Source: Pyrococcus kukulkanii
GTDB taxonomy: Archaea > Methanobacteriota_B > Thermococci > Thermococcales > Thermococcaceae
Reading direction: 5' to 3'
Length of the DNA: 64,000 bases
Assembly (NCBI RefSeq): GCF_001577775.1
Contig: NZ_CP010835.1
Location: 1,364,001-1,428,000, forward strand
Part shown: in pieces, positions 1 to 10,828 of the stretch
Layout of the letters: each line of letters begins with the position of its first letter
How positions within the stretch are numbered: the stretch's first letter is position 1
Program-made: the position numbers and the translations under genes
The notes under the pieces: model-generated
Databases searched by the model: none
Told to the model about the DNA's origin: nothing
The model's input: the letters and a program-made list of their open reading frames with translations, nothing else

Positions 1-876
1 TCCCATGCTTTCCATTTCTCTTATCTTCTCGCTGATTTCTTCTGGGCTGACACCCAGTAGCTCTTCGGCATCGTCACCGAAGAGTGTGACCCTTATATAG
101 CCAGTTCCATCATCGAGACCGAAGTCAAGGATCGTGATCTTTATTGGCTCAACTTCTCCGTGCTCTGGACATATCCACGTTTCTATTCCTGGGTCGTAGT
201 CGACTTTTCTCTTGCACTCGGGGCATGCATCATAAACTAGAACCCTGTAGACCTTGGCTATTGTTCCTCTGAGCTCTATGAACCTGTCTCCTGACTCAAC
301 GTCTTTTATCTTCTTTCTCGTGTACGTGGCAATCCTCACTTCCTCAAGTGGTGGAATTGAATCTATCCTGGGATCCTCTGGGTTGAGAATTATTCTAGCC
401 CTAAAGTTTATGTGCAACTCTGGGAGTCCTGAGAGGCTTTCCCTCACTTGAGCATCTAGAACCTTGATTACATCACCAACTTCGATCTTATTGTAATACT
501 CGAGGACTTTAGAGTCCCATAGAACTACCCTGGCCCTTCCACTGTCATCGTATATAATTAAGCTGGCAACCCTTCCAACTGAGCCGTCCTTCTTGGTGTA
601 TTCCCTGGGTGGATACTTCTTAAGAACCCTTCCTACTACGTTTACCTCCCTGGGATCAATTCCTGGGTACAGATCTGAGATCTTCATGAGACTTTCTTCC
701 CTTTCTTCTAGTAATTCTACTCCCAATCTTTCCGCAAGCAATGCTGCAGCTCCCTGTTCGCTTAGTAATGGATCCTCTTCCATAATCCTTCTTATCTCTT
801 CCTCGATCTCCTCTCTACTCATTCCTGTTTTCCTTTCGATAATTTCAATTATCTTATCCTTTGTCAGCACCACCAT
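1..876 (-). CDS. rpa41: Replication factor A large subunit (RPA41), C-terminus outside window
   Basis: Single-stranded DNA-binding protein of replication, repair and recombination; in Pyrococcus it acts as an RPA41/14/32 heterotrimer. Reading the minus strand from an ATG at 876 gives 292 residues open to the window edge, so the C-terminus lies outside. The N-terminus is helical (VVLTKDKIIEIIERKTG). An OB fold follows at about residues 70-180 (NVVGRVLKKYPPREY, RARVVLWDS), then a zinc-finger-like CPEC...CPEH at about 218-238, as in RPA41. It starts 25 bp after the scpB stop, so the two look co-transcribed; rpa14 and rpa32 would be expected next, beyond base 1. Confidence 0.93.
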   Translation of the reverse strand, partial: MVVLTKDKIIEIIERKTGMSREEIEEEIRRIMEEDPLLSEQGAAALLAERLGVELLEEREESLMKISDLYPGIDPREVNVVGRVLKKYPPREYTKKDGSVGRVASLIIYDDSGRARVVLWDSKVLEYYNKIEVGDVIKVLDAQVRESLSGLPELHINFRARIILNPEDPRIDSIPPLEEVRIATYTRKKIKDVESGDRFIELRGTIAKVYRVLVYDACPECKRKVDYDPGIETWICPEHGEVEPIKITILDFGLDDGTGYIRVTLFGDDAEELLGVSPEEISEKIREMESMG

Positions 877-901
877 AATAATCACCTTTCCAATAATTTA
901 A

Positions 902-1519
902 TTAAGTGGGGTTTTTAATACTTTCGTCTGTGGTACTAGAATTGGTAGTAGCGCTCTTTCTTTGAACCTCAGTTTCCTCCAGCTTCTTAACGAGGTCCTC
1001 GTATTCCGCGTGAATAACTTTCTTGAAGGCCTCTCTTATTATCTTAGGATCATTTTCTGGGAATCCATAGAGTTCAGCGAACTTATCGGTAGTGCCGAGA
1101 AGCTTTGTTCTCTCGTAGGGTTCGGCGTATATTAGGCCCATTTCAAGGAGCTTCCTTATGTGCTCATAGGCCTGACTTCCTCTAAGCTTGATTATCTTGC
1201 TCTGTTCTACTGGTTGAAGATATGCAATTAATGCGAGCGTCTTTAGCTCTCCAGCCCTAAGTTCTGGCTTTGGCATTAGGTGGATAACCCTCTGCGAGTA
1301 CTCCTGCTTAACTTGCATGACCCATTTGTCACCCGCAACTTTAACGACCTCTATTGCGCTCTTTCTCTCCGCGTATTCACTTGCTATAAGTTCAATAAGC
1401 TTCTCAAGGTAGTCTAGGGATTTAATGCCAAGGGCCTTGGACAACTCCTTGATACTCAATGGCCTTCCGGCAACAAAAAGCGCAGCTTCGACTAACGCCT
1501 TGTCCTCAAGCAACCCCAT
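902..1519 (-). CDS. scpB: Segregation and condensation protein B (ScpB)
   Basis: Winged-helix kleisin-partner of the SMC-ScpAB condensin, acting in chromosome compaction and segregation. About 205 residues show the family's two winged-helix domains: the N-terminal ALFVAGRPLSIKELSKALGI and the second with ELRAGELKTLALIAYLQPVEQSKI and IRKLLEMGLIY. The ATG at 1519 is preferred over the upstream in-frame GTG because an AGGTG ribosome-binding sequence lies just before it. No ScpA or SMC gene adjoins it; instead it leads into the RPA41 gene. The C-terminal tail after the second domain is low-complexity and Ser/Thr-rich. Confidence 0.92.
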   Translation of the reverse strand: MGLLEDKALVEAALFVAGRPLSIKELSKALGIKSLDYLEKLIELIASEYAERKSAIEVVKVAGDKWVMQVKQEYSQRVIHLMPKPELRAGELKTLALIAYLQPVEQSKIIKLRGSQAYEHIRKLLEMGLIYAEPYERTKLLGTTDKFAELYGFPENDPKIIREAFKKVIHAEYEDLVKKLEETEVQRKSATTNSSTTDESIKNPT

Positions 1520-1560
1520 GATTTGCACCTAAGAATAAATAGAAAAGGGAAATTAAAAGT

Positions 1561-3162
1561 TCACTCTGAAATTTCGGTTGGGTATATTGGAACCCTTCCA
1601 TGTGGAATGCCGTACTTCTTACCGTACCACTCGCTGAGGAAGTACCATGCAAGAACTAATAGGACGGCGCCTATCGGTAGGAGTATTACTGGACTTCTAA
1701 TGCCTGCAGCGAAGAGGACGTAGAGGACTAAACCTACTGATGCCGCGGTCACCGCGTACGGTATTTGCGTTGTGACGTGGTCGATGTGATCTGAGCCTGA
1801 GAACATTGAGCTCATAATTGTCGTATCACTTATCGGTGAGCAGTGGTCTCCGAAGATACCCCCTGCGAAGACAGCACCTATGCTGGCGAATAATATGTGC
1901 GGATCGTTGGGGGCTAGCTCATGGGCTAGTGGTATTGCAATAGGCATTAGTATTCCGAAGGTTCCCCAGCTCGTTCCAGTTGTGAACGATATGAACATTG
2001 CCGTTAGGAAGATTATCATTGGAATTAATCCTGCAGGAACGTTGGCGCTCTTTGCTAAGCCAACGACATAGTCAGCAGTTCCAACGGCCTCGGTTGCACT
2101 CTTAATGCTCCATGCCAGAACTAAGATGACCGTAGCCATCATCATCTGCTTCATACCCTGAATCATTGCACTCTCGGCTTCCTCGACGGTCATCGTTTTG
2201 GTCGCCAATATCAGGACTAGGGCAACTAATACCATTGCGAATGAGCCCCAGAGCAGAGAGGTTGCTGAATCTGCATTTCCGAGAATGTCCTTGAAGGAGC
2301 ATGCCCCCTCACATGCACTCTTACCAGTATAGTAGAGGCCGTAGAGCGTGACGAAGACCAATGATAGAATTGGCCAGACGAAGAAGTGGATGCTGCCTTT
2401 TTCAAGCTTTGGCTGTCCTAAGTCACTCTCAGTTGCCATTAATGGTTTTGCACCATCCCTTACTACTTTTCCTGTAGTTCTAGCTCTCATTTCTGCCTTG
2501 AGCATTGCACCGTAGTGCCTCTGGGTGTAAGCCACGATGAAAACGAGGATTATTGCGAATATTGAATAGAACCTGTAGGGTACGCTATGAAGCCATGCAT
2601 AGTATTCACCCATCGATATGTTGAGCTTTCCAAAGGCCTCCTTAATTAGTCCGAGCTCGTAACCTATCCAAGTTGAGACTAAGGCAATCCCAGCTACCGG
2701 TGCGGCAGTTGAATCGTCAATGTAAGCAAGCATCTCTCTTGAAACTCTCATCTTGTCGGTTATTGGCCTCATTGTGTTACCGACTATTATCGTGTTTGTA
2801 TAATCGTCGAAAAATACGAGGACTCCAAGGAGCCAGCCTAATAACGTCGCATCCCTACTCGTCTTTATTCTCTTAGTAAGGGCATTTGCTATTGCATGAA
2901 CCCCACCAGACTTATAAATCAGTCCAACTCCGGCACCAATCAAGAAGTCAAATATCAGGATTGTAGCGTTCCAGCTATCTGTTACGTTCCCTACTATCCA
3001 TTCGAACGTTTTTATTGTACCTGTTATAGGGTTCCATCCTGCGGCCATCCAGCCTCCTACCCAAACACCCGCGAACAACGCAAACACTACCCTCTTCGTC
3101 CATATCGCCAATACTATAGCTACCAATGGGGGCAATAGGGATAAAACCCCAAAATCACCCAT
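1561..3162 (-). CDS. nhaC: NhaC-family Na+/H+ antiporter
   Basis: Integral membrane secondary transporter exchanging Na+ for H+. The 533 residues contain about a dozen hydrophobic segments and family-typical signatures: GVLVFFDDYTNTIIVG in the first half and the repeat-related FAGGIFGDHCSPISDTTIMSS in the second. Length fits the NhaC/YkuX-type family. The ATG at 3162 follows a strong AGGAGGTGA site. A long leader with a perfect palindrome precedes it (3262-3282), so expression may be controlled at that point. The charged loop with paired cysteines (SACEGACSF) between helices is unusual and might be disulphide-bonded outside the cell. The exact substrate (Na+ alone or with an organic anion) cannot be read from sequence. 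Confidence 0.88.
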   Translation of the reverse strand: MGDFGVLSLLPPLVAIVLAIWTKRVVFALFAGVWVGGWMAAGWNPITGTIKTFEWIVGNVTDSWNATILIFDFLIGAGVGLIYKSGGVHAIANALTKRIKTSRDATLLGWLLGVLVFFDDYTNTIIVGNTMRPITDKMRVSREMLAYIDDSTAAPVAGIALVSTWIGYELGLIKEAFGKLNISMGEYYAWLHSVPYRFYSIFAIILVFIVAYTQRHYGAMLKAEMRARTTGKVVRDGAKPLMATESDLGQPKLEKGSIHFFVWPILSLVFVTLYGLYYTGKSACEGACSFKDILGNADSATSLLWGSFAMVLVALVLILATKTMTVEEAESAMIQGMKQMMMATVILVLAWSIKSATEAVGTADYVVGLAKSANVPAGLIPMIIFLTAMFISFTTGTSWGTFGILMPIAIPLAHELAPNDPHILFASIGAVFAGGIFGDHCSPISDTTIMSSMFSGSDHIDHVTTQIPYAVTAASVGLVLYVLFAAGIRSPVILLPIGAVLLVLAWYFLSEWYGKKYGIPHGRVPIYPTEISE

Positions 3163-3261
3163 CTATGTCACCTCCTAAAAATTTTCGAAGTAGAATTTCA
3201 TGTCCAGATCCTTTTCCTGTAGTCTCTGCTATGTCTATTAAAAAATGTAAAGACACCGTTG

Positions 3262-3282
3262 CTTTTACTGTTTCAGTAAAAG
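3262..3282. promoter_or_regulatory. Perfect 9-bp palindrome in the nhaC leader
   Basis: CTTTTACTG, three bases, then CAGTAAAAG: a perfect inverted repeat 100 nt upstream of the nhaC ATG. On the minus strand a TATA-like GGTTTTAAAC lies near 3323-3335, which would place transcription start near 3300 and leave the palindrome inside a leader of about 140 nt. It could be an operator or an RNA hairpin. No T-run follows on either side close enough for an obvious terminator. Confidence 0.5.
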
Positions 3283-3395
3283 TTCTCCTTCGTACGTCGA
3301 TCATCAAAAAAGTTCTTCAGCGCTTTTGTTTAAAACCTTTGCTTACACTTGGAATGTCAATAAGGCTTTTAAAATTGGACGTTTATGACAGTTTC

Positions 3396-4382
3396 ATGTA
3401 CTGGATCGGAGAAGACAACGTGGCCGGGGAACCTGGGAAGGTGCTCTACGTTATACTCCCCACAATTGGGTGTTACAGGTATAGGCTTGGAAAGGCATGT
3501 TACATGTGCTCCTATCCTGCCCAATCCCCCAAGAGCACATCCCAGGAAAAAATCTTGAACTATTTCCTTGAGGCTCTCTCTAAGATAAAGGGTAAAGAAG
3601 GAAGATTTGCAATTAGGATTTTCACTTCAGGCTCATTCTTTGATTCAGCTGAGGTTAGGAGAGAAACTAGGCGTAGGATATTTAAGGAAATAGCTAAGCT
3701 TGACAACGTTTATGAAGTAGTCGTTGAGACGAGGAGTGAGATAATAAAGAAGGAATGGGTTGAAGAGCTTGCGGAGATAGTTGAGGGGAAGTGGTTTGAA
3801 GTTGCCCTGGGGCTTGAAACTGCTAACGATGATATAGCGGAGGTATCGATAAACAAGGGAAACACATTTGAACAGTTCGTGAGGGCTAGCGAAATAATCC
3901 ATGATGCTGGGGCTAGGGTTAAGACCTACTTACTTTTGAAGCCCATCTTCCTCTCCGAGAGGGATGCAATTGAGGATGCAAAGTACAGCATAGAGAGGGC
4001 CGAGCCCTACACGGACACGTTCTCGATCAACATAACGAACATTCAGCGGGGAACGCTTTATGAAATGATATGGGAAAAAGGGGAATACAGGCCTCCTTGG
4101 CTCTGGAGCGTTGTTAAAGTTCTCAAATGGGCAAAAAGGAGGTTCCCCAGGAAGAGATTCCTCTCGGATCCCGTGGGCGCTGGATCAATTAGGGGGCCTC
4201 ATAACTGTGGTGACGATAAGACCTTTGAGAGGGCAATAAGAAAGTTCTCGACAACTCAAGACATTAAGCATTTAGAGAACCTTCCTTCGGATTGCCTAGA
4301 AAACTGGAAATACATAGTGGATGAAGGAATACTTGACTGGCAACTAATTAGAGCTAAGACTTCGCAGTACTCAGATTTTTGA
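3396..4382 (+). CDS. Archaeosine-forming radical SAM enzyme RaSEA
   Basis: Radical SAM enzyme that works with ArcS to convert the lysine adduct of preQ0 to archaeosine (G+) at position 15 of tRNA. The cluster motif is C-x7-C-x2-C (GCYRYRLGKACYMCSYP), characteristic of this Elp3-related subfamily; EVVVETRSE and the EVALGLETAND segment follow. The reading frame is open further upstream to 3126, but a TATA-like CTTTTAAAAT at 3364-3373 lies about 28 bp before the ATG at 3396, which favours a near-leaderless start there (328 aa). ATG 3354 is the alternative. It converges on taw3 with a 29-bp tail overlap, pairing two tRNA-modification genes. Confidence 0.85.
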   Translation: MYWIGEDNVAGEPGKVLYVILPTIGCYRYRLGKACYMCSYPAQSPKSTSQEKILNYFLEALSKIKGKEGRFAIRIFTSGSFFDSAEVRRETRRRIFKEIAKLDNVYEVVVETRSEIIKKEWVEELAEIVEGKWFEVALGLETANDDIAEVSINKGNTFEQFVRASEIIHDAGARVKTYLLLKPIFLSERDAIEDAKYSIERAEPYTDTFSINITNIQRGTLYEMIWEKGEYRPPWLWSVVKVLKWAKRRFPRKRFLSDPVGAGSIRGPHNCGDDKTFERAIRKFSTTQDIKHLENLPSDCLENWKYIVDEGILDWQLIRAKTSQYSDF

Positions 4383-4968
4383 AAAGTGGATCTTCTCCCA
4401 GCTCCTCTTTAAGCCTTTCAAAGTTCTTGTAAAGCCTGGGGAGCCTTGACTTACTCCTCTCCAACATCTGATTTCCGATGTCTATTGTAAATTTTAAGTA
4501 TTCATCAGCAACGAGAACCCTCCCATCCTTACCCAGGGGGACGGTAAGGTACTCGGTTCCATTAATCTCAACGAGATACCTGGAGGATATAGCCTTGAAA
4601 GTTGTGTACTTAAAACCGCTTGAAAGGCCAACCTCATGAACGAGCTTGGCTTTCTCTTCATCTTCTGCCACCACGTGAAATATTGGAGGTTGACTCTTCA
4701 GGAATATTATCCCACTTTTGGCTTTCTTTAAAGCCTCTTTAGCCTCTTCAAACTTCAAAGGTCTGTGAACTTTTATGAGCCATCTAGAAAGGGGTTTCGC
4801 TCCGAGTGCTGGCTCCTCTAATATTCCAATTCTCCCCGAACAGGAGGATGTCGTGTAAATTCCCTTTATTGAATTAATCAGGAGAAGTAAGTCAATAATA
4901 TCTTCATCAACTTCTCCTTTCTCCATTGCTTGAAATAGGCTTATTAGCGCCTCGCGTTTAGCTTTCAT
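4354..4968 (-). CDS. taw3: tRNA-Phe wyosine-pathway methyltransferase Taw3 (TYW3)
   Basis: SAM-dependent N4-methyltransferase of 7-(3-amino-3-carboxypropyl)wyosine at G37 of tRNA-Phe, part of archaeal wyosine biosynthesis. Its 204 residues match the TYW3 family: an early IYTTSSCSGRIGI segment containing the conserved Ser/Cys motif, and HEVGLSSGFKYTTFKAIS, which is also conserved in the family. The gene lies tail-to-tail with the RaSEA gene. It starts 73 bp from the tRNA-His gene on the opposite strand. Confidence 0.92.
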   Translation of the reverse strand: MKAKREALISLFQAMEKGEVDEDIIDLLLLINSIKGIYTTSSCSGRIGILEEPALGAKPLSRWLIKVHRPLKFEEAKEALKKAKSGIIFLKSQPPIFHVVAEDEEKAKLVHEVGLSSGFKYTTFKAISSRYLVEINGTEYLTVPLGKDGRVLVADEYLKFTIDIGNQMLERSKSRLPRLYKNFERLKEELGEDPLFKNLSTAKS

Positions 4969-5326
4969 AGAATAATCCCCCTTCTTTAGTTAATTCTGGC
5001 GAAAACTTTATAAATCTATTCCAAAAGCTCTCGATTGAGTGGCCGGGGTGGTGTAGCCTGGTTAGCACAGGGGACTGTGGATCCCCTAGCCCGGGTTCAA
5101 ATCCCGGCCCCGGCCCCATAACGATCTTAATTTGGAGGACAGCTGTTCTCTCATCCATAAGAAACCACCTCAGGAGAGCGTTAATGAGTTTTGACTTGTT
5201 AAACGTAAGTTCACTAAGCCTAGTGGACACGTCTTCATCGAGCGTAATATGAATGCGTTTCTTTCGCCTCTTTTTAGCGAAATCTCTTTTATGAGGGCCC
5301 CTTTTATTAGTAACAACTTTTTCCAT
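4958..5326 (-). CDS. Putative ribbon-helix-helix protein read antisense through tRNA-His
   Basis: From the ATG at 5326 the first 60 residues look genuine: a basic N-terminus (KRDFAKKRRKKR), then RIHITLDEDVSTRLSEL and NKSKLINALLRWFL, the beta-helix-helix pattern of an RHH DNA-binding domain. The C-terminal third is simply the antisense of tRNA-His and is probably not a selected protein sequence, so the original 3' end may have been replaced. The frame opens at 5407, but a TATA-like sequence at 5411-5419 would put transcription start inside that extension, favouring 5326. The gene could be a remnant of an element that integrated at the tRNA. Confidence 0.4.
   Translation of the reverse strand: MEKVVTNKRGPHKRDFAKKRRKKRIHITLDEDVSTRLSELTFNKSKLINALLRWFLMDERTAVLQIKIVMGPGPGFEPGLGDPQSPVLTRLHHPGHSIESFWNRFIKFSPELTKEGGLFYES
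5007..5015 (+). promoter_or_regulatory. TATA box of tRNA-His
   Basis: TTTATAAAT preceded by an A-rich BRE-like GAAAAC, about 30 bp upstream of the tRNA-His 5' end; spacing is right for archaeal transcription. Confidence 0.7.
5041..5118 (+). tRNA. tRNA-His (GTG anticodon)
   Basis: Cloverleaf can be drawn by eye: G-1 at 5041, acceptor arms GCCGGGG/CCCCGGC, D-arm with GGTTAGC, anticodon stem around GGGGACTGTGGATCCCC giving anticodon GTG, and a T-arm with GTTCAAAT. The extra 5' G opposite C73 is the tRNA-His identity element. CCA is encoded at 5116-5118. An RHH-like ORF runs antisense through this gene. Confidence 0.95.
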
Positions 5327-5410
5327 TTTGGTTCCCCAAATGTGGAAGCGCGTGGGGATATTATTAACTTCTCTCCAATGTAGGTTTTTCAGAATTTCCT
5401 CAGGCATAAT

Positions 5411-5419
5411 ACTATAAAC
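5411..5419. promoter_or_regulatory. Shared TATA element between pcm and the RHH ORF
   Basis: ACTATAAAC reads as a TATA box on the plus strand about 27 bp before the pcm ATG (a near-leaderless start), and GTTTATAGT reads as one on the minus strand for the divergent RHH ORF. Confidence 0.45.
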
Positions 5420-5429
5420 CCTTCACTAG

Positions 5430-8454
<3,025 letters not shown>

Positions 8455-8455
8455 A

Positions 8456-9481
8456 TTACATCACCTCCAACTTAACAGGTTCACCCTTTCTGATGCTCTC
8501 TCTTGCTTTTTCCGCTATATAGAGGGCTATTAAAGCATCTTTCGCGGTAACAACGGGCTCACAGTCGCTTCTTATGCACTCAAAGAAGTGCCTAAGCTCT
8601 GCCTCAAATGCCTCAGGGAACGTTGAGAGCATTGGAGAAAATCTTGGCATCTCAAAAGTGCTCTTCACTACTCCCACTACTGGGGTGTCTAGTGGAGTAT
8701 ATCTTATCCTTCCGTTCTTACCAATTATGTCGAGGTGATGGTAGAAGACGCCATACTTGGCCGGTAATGGGTAGCTCCAGCTTACCTCAGCTATTCCTGT
8801 TTTGTCTCCTTCAAACTTTATGAACATTACAACGTGATCGTAAGTCTTGTTTACTCTTGCCTCTCCCCTTATCGCTTTTCCTATTGCGAACACTTCAATG
8901 GGCTCGCTCTCAAAGAACCATCTCAAGAAGTCTGTCACATGAACGCCGAGGTCTATAACAACTCCACCACTCTTGCTTTCGTCCCAATACCAGTAGTCGG
9001 CGGGGAATGGTAAATGTTGCACTTCAGTTTTCCTAATTTGCATTGGGAGAATGTTTCTGGACTTAATAACATCCTTAATTTGTCTCCATCTCTTGTCAAA
9101 TCTCCTTACGTGGCCAACGAAAAGCTTAAGCCCTTGTTGTTCTGCCTCTTTGATCATTTTTTCTGCTTCCTCTACCGTTAAAGCTATTGGCTTCTCGACT
9201 ATCACATGCTTGCCAGCCTTTAGCGCTTTTATTGTAAGATCTGCATGCGTGTAGGTTGGTGTTAGTATTTCGACTACATCCATATCCTGCTCTAGGAACT
9301 CATCTAAGTTAGTTAAGGCCTTGGCATTTAGTTCTTTTCCTGCCTTCTTTGCTGCTTCCTCGTCTATATCCATTACTGCAACTACCTTTACAGTTTTTCT
9401 CATTGCCTTTAATGCGGGCTTGTGAGCTAAGTTAAAGATGTTTCCACAGCCTATCACGCCAACTTTGAGTCTCTCTGGCAT
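8456..9481 (-). CDS. Gfo/Idh/MocA-family oxidoreductase (first of a pair)
   Basis: 341-residue NAD(P)-binding oxidoreductase. The Rossmann motif VGVIGCGNIFN is intact, followed by VVEILTPTYTHADL and the EKP motif HVIVEKPIALTVEEA. The C-terminal domain has SKSGGVVIDLGVHVTDFLRW, where a catalytic Asp/His pair is expected. It heads the two-gene operon and its promoter lies in the 198-bp gap shared with the divergent glycosyltransferase, where TATA-like TTTATATTTAAC and ATTTAAAAG are seen on the minus strand near 9540-9560. Confidence 0.88.
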   Translation of the reverse strand: MPERLKVGVIGCGNIFNLAHKPALKAMRKTVKVVAVMDIDEEAAKKAGKELNAKALTNLDEFLEQDMDVVEILTPTYTHADLTIKALKAGKHVIVEKPIALTVEEAEKMIKEAEQQGLKLFVGHVRRFDKRWRQIKDVIKSRNILPMQIRKTEVQHLPFPADYWYWDESKSGGVVIDLGVHVTDFLRWFFESEPIEVFAIGKAIRGEARVNKTYDHVVMFIKFEGDKTGIAEVSWSYPLPAKYGVFYHHLDIIGKNGRIRYTPLDTPVVGVVKSTFEMPRFSPMLSTFPEAFEAELRHFFECIRSDCEPVVTAKDALIALYIAEKARESIRKGEPVKLEVM

Positions 9482-9679
9482 GACCGCTCACCTATAACTA
9501 TCTACAAAAGCTTGATGTTAAAAAAAGTGACGGTTACTTTTAAATGTTAAATATAAAGGATAAATGAGCTTGTATTGGCATGAAAAGCTCAATCAATCTT
9601 AGCTTTCCCTAATTGTCAGTTTAGTTACTAAAAGTTTTAAAATTCTTAAGGAGGAGATAGTTGTGGGGGGTGAATAGAT

Positions 9680-10828
9680 ATGAGAGTGGTTGTTGGAATC
9701 CCAAGCTATAACAACGCTGACACGATAGGATTCGTTGTAAAGCAGGCAGCTGAGGGTCTAAAGAAGTACTTTGGTGGAGGGATAATAGTAAATGCTGACG
9801 GTGGGAGTACGGATGGAACAAGGGACGTTGTCCTTTCAACTAAGGTTCCTGATGGAGTTGAAGTCTATAGCTTTGTCTATAAGTGGCCAATCCCGGGAAA
9901 GGGAAGTGCAATGAAAGAAATAATGGAGTTTGCAAGGGAAAAGGATGCGGATGCCGTCGTATTTGTGGATAGTGATTTGAGAAGCATTACTCCAGAGTGG
10001 ATATACAAGTTCGCTAAACCGATTGAGCAAGGCTATGATTTCGTAGCCCCCCTGTACTTGAGGCATAAGTGGGATGGGACTATAACCAATAACATAGCAT
10101 ATCCCATGACGGCTTCCCTGTATGGGTTTGATATACGGCAACCAATTGGGGGAGACTTTGGGATAAGTGCAGAGATGATAAGTATTTACCTTGAAGATGA
10201 GGACGTGTGGAGGACTGACGTTGCAAGGTTCGGCGTTGATATATTCCTTACAACGACTGCAATCGCAAACAAAAGGAAGGTGATACAGGTTAGTTTGGGC
10301 ATGAAGATACACAATCCAAAGGATCCCGCTGCGTCATTAGGTCCGATGTTTAACCAGGTTGTCGGTACCCTGTTCATGTTAATGAAGAAATACGAGGAAG
10401 TCTGGAAAGATGTTAAGGAGATAAGACCCGTTGAAACTTGGGGAGAGGAAGTTAAAGGGGAACCTGAAGAAGTTAAAGTGACGCTTGAATTATTAAAACA
10501 AAAATCAAAGGAGCTGTTCGAGAAAGAAAAAGACATTTTGAGAAAGATCCTTAGTGAAGAAACGTTTAGTGGCGTAGTAAAAGCTCTTGAAAGCTTTGAG
10601 TTCTCGGATGAACTTTGGGCGAGGGTTCTCTTTGACGGTGCAGTTGCGTACAAGAATGGAGTTATAAAAAATGCAGAACCCTTAATACCTCTATACTTTG
10701 CTAAGACAGCTGATTTCGTGATAAAGACTATGGATATGACCACGATGGAGGCTGAAAGGCTCATCAGGGAGAGAGCTAGAACGTTCTTAAAGGAGAAGGA
10801 CTACCTTATAGAAAGATGGTTTACTTGA
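9680..10828 (+). CDS. Family 2-like glycosyltransferase (GT-A fold)
   Basis: Soluble nucleotide-sugar-dependent glycosyltransferase, 382 aa. The N-terminus VVVGIPSYNNADTIGF, NADGGSTDGT and the metal-binding FVDSDLRS form a GT-A fold. The length and the late helical region (residues 250-370) resemble glucosylglycerate/phosphoglycerate synthase-type enzymes (GT78/GT81 relatives) more than membrane GT2 enzymes, and no membrane segment is seen. A compatible-solute role is therefore possible but not shown. ATG 9680 follows GGGGGGTGA; the promoter region has AGTTTTAAAATTC near 9628-9640. Its last 8 bp overlap the convergent TPR gene. Confidence 0.78.
   Translation: MRVVVGIPSYNNADTIGFVVKQAAEGLKKYFGGGIIVNADGGSTDGTRDVVLSTKVPDGVEVYSFVYKWPIPGKGSAMKEIMEFAREKDADAVVFVDSDLRSITPEWIYKFAKPIEQGYDFVAPLYLRHKWDGTITNNIAYPMTASLYGFDIRQPIGGDFGISAEMISIYLEDEDVWRTDVARFGVDIFLTTTAIANKRKVIQVSLGMKIHNPKDPAASLGPMFNQVVGTLFMLMKKYEEVWKDVKEIRPVETWGEEVKGEPEEVKVTLELLKQKSKELFEKEKDILRKILSEETFSGVVKALESFEFSDELWARVLFDGAVAYKNGVIKNAEPLIPLYFAKTADFVIKTMDMTTMEAERLIRERARTFLKEKDYLIERWFT

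Noticed and set aside
2102-3138. Small ORFs antisense or out of frame within nhaC
   Set aside because: No start signals or protein character; shadows.
3290-3325. C/D box sRNA on the minus strand (TGATGA and CTGA seen)
   Set aside because: Box spacing is wrong and a second C/D pair is missing.
3126-3395. Longer N-terminus for the RaSEA protein
   Set aside because: The 90 additional codons show no family similarity and cover the nhaC leader and the RaSEA promoter.
9836-10764. Antisense ORFs within the glycosyltransferase gene
   Set aside because: No recognisable protein features; opposite frame of a well-supported gene.
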